Shown: one piece after another, positions 8,722 to 15,955 of the stretch
How the letters are laid out: every line of letters begins with the position of its first letter
Position numbering within the stretch: position 1 is the first letter of the stretch
Assembly (NCBI GenBank): GCA_964408805.1
Contig: CAYPAV010000036.1
Coordinates: 1 to 30,858, forward strand
Direction of reading: 5' to 3'
DNA from: CAYPAV01 sp964408805
GTDB lineage: Bacteria > Pseudomonadota > Alphaproteobacteria > UBA8366
Length of the DNA stretch: 30,858 nucleotides
Program-made: the position numbers and the translations under genes
The notes under the pieces: model-generated
Told to the model about the DNA's origin: nothing
Databases searched by the model: none
The model's input: only the letters and a program-made list of their open reading frames with translations

Positions 8722-9323
8722 GCGTCGCTCCCATCGGCATGCAGAGTGCGGAGTTTCCCGGTCATGGTGCGCCGTCGCTGGATGACGACGAAGCCAAGGA
8801 GAGCCAGCAACCCCAAGGCAAAGAGATAGCTCATCGGCATCGGTGTTCCGATCCGCAATGGAAACTCGACGATATAGGGCTCGCCGCCTGATTCGAAGAT
8901 CGCGAAGACGGCATACTCGCCCTCCTCCGGATAAGTAATGCCCTGACGGAAGACGTTGTCGTCGGGCGGTTGCGTGCCGAGGATGGTGGTATGGCCATCG
9001 CCGAACAACCAGGGCAGCCACGTTGCTTCGCGGATCTCGAAGGTGACCTTACCTTGGAACGGCGTCTGGTCCTTGTGGCTCTTGATGTAGAAATTGATCC
9101 GTCCCGGCTCGCCCGGCCGCGGAAAGGCGGGGAACACCATATAGGTGACGATGAAGTCACCGATCTCGGCTTCGCCTTGAACCGCGGGCGGTGTGTTGGA
9201 GTCCTCGTTCAAGGCATAGGATGGGCGTCCAAGGACATGATGGGCCGAGGCGAAATCAGCCGCCAGAAGGGACAATACGGCGACCAATGCCGCGCAGGAT
9301 AATTTGAAAAATCTTACATTCAT
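8718..9323 (-). CDS. Secreted, membrane-anchored beta-domain protein of unknown function (YtkA/FixH-like)
   Basis: A 201-residue protein with a Sec signal peptide (residues 1-27, cut after ASA), a predicted beta-rich periplasmic domain (about 28-155), and one C-terminal membrane helix (about 162-180) followed by RRR, which would hold it in the membrane facing the periplasm. The predicted mature protein starts HHVLGRP. The domain style (GEPGRINFYI, PEEGEYAVFAIF) resembles YtkA/FixH-like immunoglobulin-fold proteins. It lies three bases after the second NapG-like gene and overlaps the NapF-like gene by four bases, so it is firmly part of the operon. Function not recognised; a metal-handling or assembly role is only a guess. 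Confidence 0.7.
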   Translation of the reverse strand: MNVRFFKLSCAALVAVLSLLAADFASAHHVLGRPSYALNEDSNTPPAVQGEAEIGDFIVTYMVFPAFPRPGEPGRINFYIKSHKDQTPFQGKVTFEIREATWLPWLFGDGHTTILGTQPPDDNVFRQGITYPEEGEYAVFAIFESGGEPYIVEFPLRIGTPMPMSYLFALGLLALLGFVVIQRRRTMTGKLRTLHADGSDA

Positions 9324-9326
9324 ATG

Positions 9327-9935
9327 TCACGCCCTCCGTTTCGGCGTGGTTTTCCTCGAACGTTCGACGATCCAGATCGGCAGGTTCGGGTGGGGACAGA
9401 CCTCGACGCACAAGCCGCAACCGACGCAACCCTTTTTGATGACCGGACGATACTGGTTCCACATCTCAAACACGATGGCCTTGTTGCCGAGCGGGCAAAC
9501 ACTGACACAGGCGCCGCAAACGCCGGTGTCCGCCCAGGGATAGCAGGTGGTTCGGTCTATCTCCGCGATCCCCATATCGATTTCGTCTTTGGGCAAGACG
9601 GTCAGCGCCTCCGTCGGGCAGACCTCCATGCATTTGTCGCACAAGATGCAGCCTTTTTCCGTGGGATCGACATACGGGGTGTTGACCTTCATCGCACCGT
9701 CGCGGGCGTGGAAGCGGATACATTTGGGCGGGCATACCTCTCCGCACAAGCCGCATCCGATACAGGCGGCGACGAAGGCGGCGTCGTCTTTCAGGGCACC
9801 GGGCGGTCGCAGATAATTCCTTTTCGCCGCGGCCCGGCCCGGCGCCAGCAGAGAGGTCAACCCATAGGGCAGCGCGCCCGCCGCCAGCAGAGCGGCGGCG
9901 GCCGCGAGGCGTTGCAGGGCGCTCCGCCGTTTCAT
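9327..9935 (-). CDS. napG: NapG-like exported ferredoxin, second copy
   Basis: A 202-residue periplasmic iron-sulfur protein of the NapG/MauM type. A Tat-like signal MKRRSALQR starts it, followed by a long hydrophobic segment to about residue 30. The NapG hallmark YLRPPGAL is at 41-48. Clusters are CIGCGLCGEVC (58-68), CILCDKCMEVC (96-106), CGACVSVC (140-147) and CVGCGLCVEVC (170-180). It transfers electrons, presumably from the NapH-like protein to periplasmic acceptors. The start at 9935 is set by the signal peptide and by the TGATG overlap with the napH stop; the much longer open frame is an artefact. Confidence 0.78.
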   Translation of the reverse strand: MKRRSALQRLAAAAALLAAGALPYGLTSLLAPGRAAAKRNYLRPPGALKDDAAFVAACIGCGLCGEVCPPKCIRFHARDGAMKVNTPYVDPTEKGCILCDKCMEVCPTEALTVLPKDEIDMGIAEIDRTTCYPWADTGVCGACVSVCPLGNKAIVFEMWNQYRPVIKKGCVGCGLCVEVCPHPNLPIWIVERSRKTTPKRRA

Positions 9936-10954
9936 CAGGCCGTCTTTCCATGCGGGAGGCTGCCGTCGGTGGCATCCTCCTGCTCGCTGCGGTAGCGCTG
10001 GCCAAGATGGCCGGGGCCTTGCGCCGGGTAATCCGTCGGCCGGATCACGAAGGTCATCGCGTCGGTCGGGCAGATCGCGATACAGGCCGTGCAGTTGTTG
10101 CATTCCTGGCCGAACCCGTCGCGAAGCGGATCCAGATCGAACTCGCAAACCGCGTTGCATTTCGCACAATCGTTGCAGGTCTCCACGATCCGCCGGATGC
10201 GTACCAACCGATAACGGCCGAGCAGCGCGTAGAGTGCGCCGCCGGGGCAGAGATAGCGGCAGAAGCCCCGCCGCGCGACCAAGAGGTCGAACAGCAAGGT
10301 GCCGATGAAGAAGATCATGCCGGCGCCAAATCCGCCGATCCCGATCATGTAGTAGATTTCGCGGCCGACGATGGCCGGTGGATAGATCGCGGCCACCAAA
10401 ACAGAGCCGGTCGCCGCCGAGAGGACGATGCCGATCGCCAGGACGCCGTATTTGATGCGCTTGTCGAAGTGACGATTGCCGACCCTCAACCCGGCCCAGC
10501 GCAGCCAGAACCCAAGGTTCGAGTTCAGTTCGTAAATGAAGGTCGCGGGGCAGATCCAGCCGCAGAAAAACCGCCCGAATACGATCGTAAACACGATCGG
10601 GATCAGGGCCGTCAGCAGAAACGGCCAGTAAAGCGTCAACCCGGCCGCCGATTGGCCAAGTGCCGCTAGCGGGTCCGAGATCTGAAATCCCCAAAAGGTG
10701 CCCGACCAGGTGTTGCCCTTGACCGCGTCCAGATCTTCCGCCGGATCGTTGGTGAAGGGAGCCGTGAGCGCCTCCATCACGTCGTAGACCCGCTGTTCGG
10801 AAGGCGCTAGCAAATCATAGGCGTGGGCGGATACGTAGGTTTGGTAGACGTGCAGGAAGGGCAGCAGCACCAGCATCGCGAAGACGATGCTCAAGCTGAC
10901 CCAGCGCAGCTTGTTCAGGTGGCGCCAAAGGAAGAACGGTTTCTTGCTCGTCAT
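9935..10954 (-). CDS. napH: NapH-like membrane-bound polyferredoxin
   Basis: A 339-residue inner-membrane protein, longer than E. coli NapH (about 287). Several membrane segments are visible (about 18-37, 105-128, 165-190, 200-240). The NapH/NosR-type cysteine motifs FFCGWICP near 130 and FCRYLCPGG near 235 flank the membrane part, followed by two [4Fe-4S] clusters (CNDCAKCNAVC and CNNCTACIAIC). NapH takes electrons from quinol together with NapG. A polar tail of about 40 residues follows the last cluster. It lies 24 bases after the first NapG-like gene and shares TGATG with the second. Confidence 0.82.
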   Translation of the reverse strand: MTSKKPFFLWRHLNKLRWVSLSIVFAMLVLLPFLHVYQTYVSAHAYDLLAPSEQRVYDVMEALTAPFTNDPAEDLDAVKGNTWSGTFWGFQISDPLAALGQSAAGLTLYWPFLLTALIPIVFTIVFGRFFCGWICPATFIYELNSNLGFWLRWAGLRVGNRHFDKRIKYGVLAIGIVLSAATGSVLVAAIYPPAIVGREIYYMIGIGGFGAGMIFFIGTLLFDLLVARRGFCRYLCPGGALYALLGRYRLVRIRRIVETCNDCAKCNAVCEFDLDPLRDGFGQECNNCTACIAICPTDAMTFVIRPTDYPAQGPGHLGQRYRSEQEDATDGSLPHGKTA

Positions 10955-10978
10955 GTTCGATCTCCGGTTATCCGAAGA

Positions 10979-11551
10979 CTATCCATGCGCGGGTACGATA
11001 CGGATCGCGTGCGGCATCTGAATGCACGACCGCTCGCAAAGACCGCACCCGACGCATTTGTCCAACACATGAGGCTGCTCCAGCCGGCCGACGCGGATCG
11101 CGACATCCGGCAGCGGACAGGCCCGGTAACAAACACCGCAAGTCTTGCCTTGATACGAGAGGCAGAGACTCTCGTCGACCACGGCATGACCCATCTTGAC
11201 GCCGTCGACGATCGCCTTCGCCTCGCGCTTGATCGGCCGAATTGCACCCGTCGGGCAGACATCGCCGCATTTCATGCAGAGGATGCAGGCCTTCTCGCGG
11301 GGCGTGATAAAGGGTGTGTCGATCGAGGCCAGACCGTTTTCGAGGCTGAAATACTTGATACATCGATTGGGGCAGGCCTCGCCGCATTGTCCGCAATTGA
11401 TGCAGCGGTTGAGAAAGTTGTCCTCGTCGAGCGCGCCCGGCGGCCGCAGATAGCGAAGCGAGGGCCGGTTCCTTGCCGCATGACCGGCGCCCGGCGACAC
11501 AGCCGCCGCGGTGCCAATGCCCATCGCCTTGAGGAAGCTTCTCCGTTTCAT
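10979..11551 (-). CDS. napG: NapG-like Tat-exported ferredoxin, first copy
   Basis: A 190-residue NapG-type ferredoxin. The Tat motif is perfect: RRSFLK at residues 3-8 followed by a hydrophobic stretch and an Ala-rich cut region. NapG landmarks are YLRPPGALDE, CINCGQCGEAC, CILCMKCGDVC, CGVCYRAC (as in E. coli NapG CDVCYREC) and CVGCGLCERSC. The start is the ATG at 11551 because the Tat signal begins there; the frame runs open upstream into the intergenic region and napA end. It sits directly after the molybdoenzyme gene, as napG does in classical nap operons. Confidence 0.82.
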   Translation of the reverse strand: MKRRSFLKAMGIGTAAAVSPGAGHAARNRPSLRYLRPPGALDEDNFLNRCINCGQCGEACPNRCIKYFSLENGLASIDTPFITPREKACILCMKCGDVCPTGAIRPIKREAKAIVDGVKMGHAVVDESLCLSYQGKTCGVCYRACPLPDVAIRVGRLEQPHVLDKCVGCGLCERSCIQMPHAIRIVPAHG

Positions 11552-11613
11552 CTCTTCGACCCGTCCAATCTCCGGCCGGCGGGACGCCAATCCCGCCGGC
11601 GGATAGCTCCGTT

Positions 11614-14322
11614 TTAGATCTTCTCGATCCGGCAGGCGCTCTTCTTGAAGTCGACCTGCCCCGAAACCAAATCCCAAACCCGGCTGGTGGTGCCGTTGGC
11701 CAGCCATTTGTTCTTCTTGGGATCCGCGCTATCGGCGACCGAGAGGTTCCACGGCCCGAACATGTAGCCGCGCGGTACGTTGTTGCGGGCCGGCTTGACC
11801 AGGCTATTGGTGCCGACCTGGGCCCGCGCCTCCAGCGACCCGCGCCGGGTGATCACGCGCACCTTGTCGCCGTCCTTGATGCCGAGATCCTTGGCATCGT
11901 CGGGATGCATCTCGACATACATTTCAGGCACCAGCCGGCGCGTCGTCGGACTGCGGTTCGACTTGGCAGTGTGGAAGTGCTCGTAGACGACGCCGAGGCC
12001 GAACCAGTAGGGGTACTTGTCCTTCGGCACCTTTTGCCAGGCCTTGCCGCGGTGCTCTTCGTCCGGGATGTCCGGAGTCAGGGCCTTGTCCCGCGCCTCT
12101 TTCAAGAGAGCGATGTGATCGATGGTATAGTGGTCGTCCTTCTTCGCACCGAACGCCATCAATTTCTTGGTCAACTCCTCTCGGTTGGAATAATCCTGCT
12201 TGATCAGCTTCATGTGCACCTTGCCGTCCTTGGTGCGGAAGTATCCGTAGGGCTTATTCTCCCAGGTTCCTTCCTGCAGCATGTAGCGCCGCTTGGTGCC
12301 GCCGTTCTGGGCCGCTTCGTAGCTCGGCGCCGGCCACTGGATGCCGCGCAACTCCGCGATCTGTTCGTAGGGCGAGATTTTGTCGATCTTCTCGACCTCC
12401 AGAATTCCAGTCAGGTCCGTATCGGTCCCTTCCGAGGCCCGGAGGACATCGCGAAAAATTTCCTGGGCGTCGTAGAAACCGTCCGCTTTCCGTTTGTAGG
12501 GCAGGGCCGTCTCCATATCTAGCCCGAGCAGCTTGCCGATGCCCTTGGCCTTGTCGATGACCATGTCCATGTCGGGCCGGCAACCCTTCGGCGGGTTGGC
12601 CGCCTTTTGGCAGATATTGAGGCGCCGCTCCGAGGAGATATAGATGCCCTCGACCTCGCCCCAGGTCGCGGCCGGGAAGATCACGTCCGCATAGAGGTTG
12701 TTGGGCGCGTGGCGGTAGATTTCCTGCACCACGTTGAAGGTCTTGGTGATCGCCGGCCGTACCAGATTGTATTGGTCCGGCAGGTCGATATGCGTTGCGT
12801 AGACGAAGAAGAAGGCCTTCACGTCGCCCTTGAGGGCACGCTCCATCATGCCGACCGCATAACCCGGATTTTTCGAGTTCATGGCGTTGATCAGGTTCTT
12901 CTCGGGAACACGCCAGGCCTTGGCCATCTTCAACCGATGCTTCTTGTCCTTCAGCGGCATGTTGAACGGCAACCGTCCCGTCAGACCGCCGGTGAAGCGT
13001 TCGCCCATGGCGTTGGGCTGGCCGGTCATCGAGAACGGCCCGCAGCCGGGTTTGGCCAGGTTTCCGGTCAAGGTCAGCAGGTTGATGATCGAGATCACGT
13101 TGTGCTGGCCGTGGATGTGCTGGTTGTAGCCGATGCCCCACATGATGATGACACCGCCGTAACCGCCCTTCTGCGTGCCCTTGGCGCGGGCGAGGCGCTT
13201 GCGGGTGGCGTCGGCGAACATGCCGGCGATCCGGCGGATCATCGCCGGGGAGACATCGTGATTGGGGCCGCCCATCCGGTCTTGGACTTGCTCCGGGCTA
13301 TAATCCTTGAGCACGCCCTTGGTGTATTCCTTCCAGCCGGTCGTGTGCTTCTTGACGAATTTCCAGTCGATCACGTCTTCATGGTCCTTCAGGAGGACAT
13401 GGGCGATGGCGTTCAGGAAGCTGATGTCGCCGTTCAGGATCGGCACGTGGACGGTATTCTTCGGGTTGATGTCCTCGTAGCCCATAACGGTCCCGGTACG
13501 ACGCGGGTCGACGATCACGGTCGGAATGTCCTTCTTCCGCTTATGGTCGGCTGCGCGCCAGAAGATGATCGGATGCGCTTCCCGGGGGTTGTGCCCGAAA
13601 TGCATGATCATGTCGGCAAGTTCGATGTCCTCATATGCCAGCGGCGGCGTGTCCGAACCGAGTGTTGCGAAATACCCGGTCACCGCCGAGGTCATGCACA
13701 TGCGCGCATTGGCCTCGATGGTGTTGGAGCCGAGAACGCCCTTCATGAACATGTTCTCGAGATACTGCCCCTCCATGGTGAGCTGGCCCGAACCGTAGAG
13801 ACCGATCGAGTTGCCGCCATACTTCTTTGCGAAATGGGCGATCTTGTGGTCGACCATCTCGGAGGCTTCCTCGTAGGACACGCGCAGGAAATGCTCCTCG
13901 TCGAACGAGCCCTTGGTTTTCGACACAAAATCGAGGTCGCCATGGCCGGGCTTCTTCCACTCGGCCCAAACGTCCTTGCGGACGTAGGAATCACCTTCCA
14001 TGCGATCGACATACATCGGTTCGGCCGCCGTCAGGCCCTTGATGCATTGCAGGCCGTAATTGGTCGGATGGTCCTTGTCGGGCCGCATCGAGACGATCTT
14101 GCCGCCCTCGGCTTGAATGATGGTGCCGCAGCCGACGCCGCAATACGGGCATTGTGCGAGCGCCGTCGTGCGATCGTCCTCGTTGACGGCCGCCTCGGCC
14201 GAGGCGATTTCAAGCTCCGGATTGGCGCCGACCATGAGGCCGGTGCCGGCAGCGGAGGCGGTAATGAAGGCGCTGTTCTTCATCATATCGCGCCGGGTCA
14301 TATGGTTTTTGATACGTTTCAT
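11614..14322 (-). CDS. napA: NapA-like periplasmic molybdopterin oxidoreductase (divergent nitrate reductase-type)
   Basis: Catalytic subunit of 902 residues, about 70 longer than typical NapA, with Mo-bis-MGD and one [4Fe-4S] cluster. A Tat signal TRRDMMK (9-15) precedes a hydrophobic stretch. Cluster cysteines are 58, 61, 65 and 93 (CPYCGVGC...CIKG); the lysine after the last cysteine is the NapA-type relay residue. The Mo ligand is probably Cys209 in NARMCMTSAVTGY. The motif TGQPNAMGER resembles NarB/NasA (TGQPNAMGGRE) more than NapA (TGQPSACGT). The C-terminal MopB-binding domain is complete (MHPDDAKDLGIKDGDKVRV). The start is firm: AGGAGG lies eight bases before the ATG. The neighbours (NapC, cytochrome, NapG, NapH, NapF types) argue for respiratory oxyanion reduction. 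Nitrate is the default guess; the substrate is unproven. Confidence 0.85.
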   Translation of the reverse strand: MKRIKNHMTRRDMMKNSAFITASAAGTGLMVGANPELEIASAEAAVNEDDRTTALAQCPYCGVGCGTIIQAEGGKIVSMRPDKDHPTNYGLQCIKGLTAAEPMYVDRMEGDSYVRKDVWAEWKKPGHGDLDFVSKTKGSFDEEHFLRVSYEEASEMVDHKIAHFAKKYGGNSIGLYGSGQLTMEGQYLENMFMKGVLGSNTIEANARMCMTSAVTGYFATLGSDTPPLAYEDIELADMIMHFGHNPREAHPIIFWRAADHKRKKDIPTVIVDPRRTGTVMGYEDINPKNTVHVPILNGDISFLNAIAHVLLKDHEDVIDWKFVKKHTTGWKEYTKGVLKDYSPEQVQDRMGGPNHDVSPAMIRRIAGMFADATRKRLARAKGTQKGGYGGVIIMWGIGYNQHIHGQHNVISIINLLTLTGNLAKPGCGPFSMTGQPNAMGERFTGGLTGRLPFNMPLKDKKHRLKMAKAWRVPEKNLINAMNSKNPGYAVGMMERALKGDVKAFFFVYATHIDLPDQYNLVRPAITKTFNVVQEIYRHAPNNLYADVIFPAATWGEVEGIYISSERRLNICQKAANPPKGCRPDMDMVIDKAKGIGKLLGLDMETALPYKRKADGFYDAQEIFRDVLRASEGTDTDLTGILEVEKIDKISPYEQIAELRGIQWPAPSYEAAQNGGTKRRYMLQEGTWENKPYGYFRTKDGKVHMKLIKQDYSNREELTKKLMAFGAKKDDHYTIDHIALLKEARDKALTPDIPDEEHRGKAWQKVPKDKYPYWFGLGVVYEHFHTAKSNRSPTTRRLVPEMYVEMHPDDAKDLGIKDGDKVRVITRRGSLEARAQVGTNSLVKPARNNVPRGYMFGPWNLSVADSADPKKNKWLANGTTSRVWDLVSGQVDFKKSACRIEKI

Positions 14323-14334
14323 TGGATTAGCCTC

Positions 14335-14994
14335 CTAATTCTTCGCCAAGCCGCGCAGATAGACGATGATGTCGTCGATTTCCCGATCCGAGAGATCGGC
14401 CAGAGCTTCGGGTCCCTGGAAGGGGAGCATGCGGGTGTTCGAGCGGCCCACCTTGATGGTCTCGCGAATGAAGCCGTCCGAGACCTTGTTCAGGAAGCCG
14501 GGCAATCCGATCGCCGTGCCGGTGCCGCCGGATTCATAGCCGTTGCCGCTCATGCCGTGACAGGTCGAGCAAATGTAGTTGTACCATTGCTCGCCAAGGC
14601 GCGGATCGCCGCGGGCCTCGGGCTGGGCATCGACTTCCTTGGCCCGGTTGGGGATCTTCGCTTGCGAACGAAGATAGGTGACGATCGCTCGGACGTTTTT
14701 CCGCCCCAAATGGACGAAGGGCATCATGGAAGTGTCTTCACGTCCGTCGCGGATGGTGCTCATGAAGAACTTGTCGGAAGAGATGCTGAGCAGTTCCGGG
14801 TTGGTCAGCGACGGGGCCATGCCCGGCTTGCCGATGGCGTCGGCTTGGTGGCAAACGGCGCAATTCTCGTTGAACTGAGATTTGCCGAGTCTAAGTGTTG
14901 CCTTGGTCGCCGGTTCGGCGGCAGCGGCACTGGTGAACGCAAGCCAGACGATGCCGGCTATTCCGAGGATTATTCGTTTGTAAGCGAACATCAT
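14335..14994 (-). CDS. Dihaem cytochrome c, periplasmic electron carrier
   Basis: A 219-residue protein with a signal peptide (1-26, ending AAAA-E) and two class I cytochrome c domains: CAVCH at 45-49 with likely Met ligand in MMPF near 90-92, and CSTCH at 142-146 with likely Met ligand in RMLPF near 189. It resembles the cytochrome c4/c553 type, not NapB, whose haems are bis-His. It lies between the NapC-like gene and napA, 12 bases before napA, so it probably replaces NapB as the link between quinol dehydrogenase and NapA. GAAGGA precedes the ATG. Confidence 0.85.
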   Translation of the reverse strand: MMFAYKRIILGIAGIVWLAFTSAAAAEPATKATLRLGKSQFNENCAVCHQADAIGKPGMAPSLTNPELLSISSDKFFMSTIRDGREDTSMMPFVHLGRKNVRAIVTYLRSQAKIPNRAKEVDAQPEARGDPRLGEQWYNYICSTCHGMSGNGYESGGTGTAIGLPGFLNKVSDGFIRETIKVGRSNTRMLPFQGPEALADLSDREIDDIIVYLRGLAKN

Positions 14995-15057
14995 GTCCTT
15001 CGCCTCGTCATTGTTTTGTGTTCTTCATCTTGGGTTTGCCGCCGGAGACCATTCTCG

Positions 15058-15729
15058 CTACCAGTTCTGGCCCTTCGGCGGCTTCGTCATGTCCTTGTGA
15101 CACAGGTCGCACTTCACCTTTTCCCGTTCCATTCGCTCGTGCAGCAGATCCATGGCAGCTTCCTTGTCGTAGCCGCGGGGCAGGGTGTGTGAAATTCCCT
15201 TGTGGCAATCGATGCAGGTCATTCGCCAGGATTCTCCCAGCTCGTGCATGGTCTTGGCGTCCGGTGCCTGCTTCTTGGTCGCCATAAAATCCATACCATG
15301 ACAGTTCCGGCACTCGCGCGAATTGGTCGATTTCATGCTGCCCCAGACCTGGCGCGCCAGCACCGGCCGCTTCGCCTCGAACGCCTCGGGGGAATCGATC
15401 GATCCCAGCATCCAGTGAAACAACTCGTTGGTCGCGCGGACCTTGCGGATGACCTTGTGGATCCATTCCCGCGGTACATGGCAGTCGGGACAGGTCGCCC
15501 GAACGCCGGTCCGGTTGTTGTAATGAATCGTCTTTCGGTATTCCTTGAAGACGTATTCCCGCATCGCATGGCACGAGATGCAGAAGCGCTCGGTATTGGT
15601 CAGCTCTATGCTCCAATTGAAGGCACCCCAGAACATCATTCCGGCCAGAAATACCACCGGCAATCCGAGGAGCGGATGCTTGGTCACGAGCCCCGAGAAG
15701 GCGGTCCACAGCTTCAATAATTGGTTCAT
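15058..15729 (-). CDS. napC: NapC/NirT-type membrane cytochrome c with five haem motifs
   Basis: A 223-residue quinol dehydrogenase anchored by one N-terminal membrane helix (about 20-40). It has CXXCH at 50-54, 80-84, 140-144, 172-176 and 207-211. The first four match NapC/NrfH (CISCHAM, CPDCHVP, CRNCHGM, CIDCHKGISH). The fifth lies in a short C-terminal tail of about 40 residues, whereas classical NapC stops after four haems and TorC-type proteins carry a much larger fifth domain. It is the first gene of the operon. No clear ribosome binding site is seen, and an in-frame TGA sits immediately before the ATG, so no longer start is possible. Confidence 0.88.
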   Translation of the reverse strand: MNQLLKLWTAFSGLVTKHPLLGLPVVFLAGMMFWGAFNWSIELTNTERFCISCHAMREYVFKEYRKTIHYNNRTGVRATCPDCHVPREWIHKVIRKVRATNELFHWMLGSIDSPEAFEAKRPVLARQVWGSMKSTNSRECRNCHGMDFMATKKQAPDAKTMHELGESWRMTCIDCHKGISHTLPRGYDKEAAMDLLHERMEREKVKCDLCHKDMTKPPKGQNW

Positions 15730-15777
15730 TCAAGTGGATCATTGGTTGAAACCGACGTCCAAATATTGACGGAGCCG

Positions 15778-15783
15778 AAATTA
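15778..15783 (-). promoter_or_regulatory. Candidate -10 element of the Nap-like operon
   Basis: On the minus strand these bases read TAATTT. With the FNR box centre placed at -41.5, as in class II FNR promoters, the -12 to -7 positions fall exactly here and the transcript would start near 15771, giving a leader of about 42 bases. Match to TATAAT is moderate; the support comes from the spacing. Confidence 0.45.
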
Positions 15784-15805
15784 GGCTCGCCTGTTTGGCG
15801 CATCA

Positions 15806-15819
15806 TTGATTGACATCAA
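15806..15819. promoter_or_regulatory. FNR/Anr/FixK-type binding site
   Basis: TTGATTGACATCAA is a perfect match to the FNR consensus TTGAT-N4-ATCAA and is a near-perfect palindrome. Its centre lies 84 bases before the napC-like start codon on the minus strand and 143 bases before the crotonase gene on the plus strand. It predicts oxygen-sensitive activation of the Nap-like operon; an effect on the divergent gene is possible but less well placed. The rest of the 226-base gap (15730-15955) is partly AT-rich with no gene seen. Confidence 0.8.
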
Positions 15820-15955
15820 TTCAGCGTGAGATCGAATTCCAAACACATAAAAAAATACCTCTCATGTAGGAATGAAATTCCGCCCTGGCCATCGTCATTT
15901 CGAAGCCGCCGCCTAATTAAAAGTTCGATCAAGGAGTTGGGTTGGAGGCGAGACG

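Noticed and set aside
11614..14322. Formate dehydrogenase alpha subunit
   Set aside because: FdhA-type proteins share the MopB fold, but the Mo-ligand region (NARMCMTSAV), TGQPNAMG motif and Nap-type neighbours fit nitrate-reductase-like enzymes; no Sec or formate dehydrogenase partner subunits are present.
12607..15192. An 861-codon open frame on the plus strand opposite the napA-like gene
   Set aside because: It is the complementary-strand shadow of the NapA-like and cytochrome genes in GC-rich DNA; its translation is low-complexity Arg/Asp/His/Val-rich and shows no family motif, while the minus strand has full motifs and a ribosome binding site.
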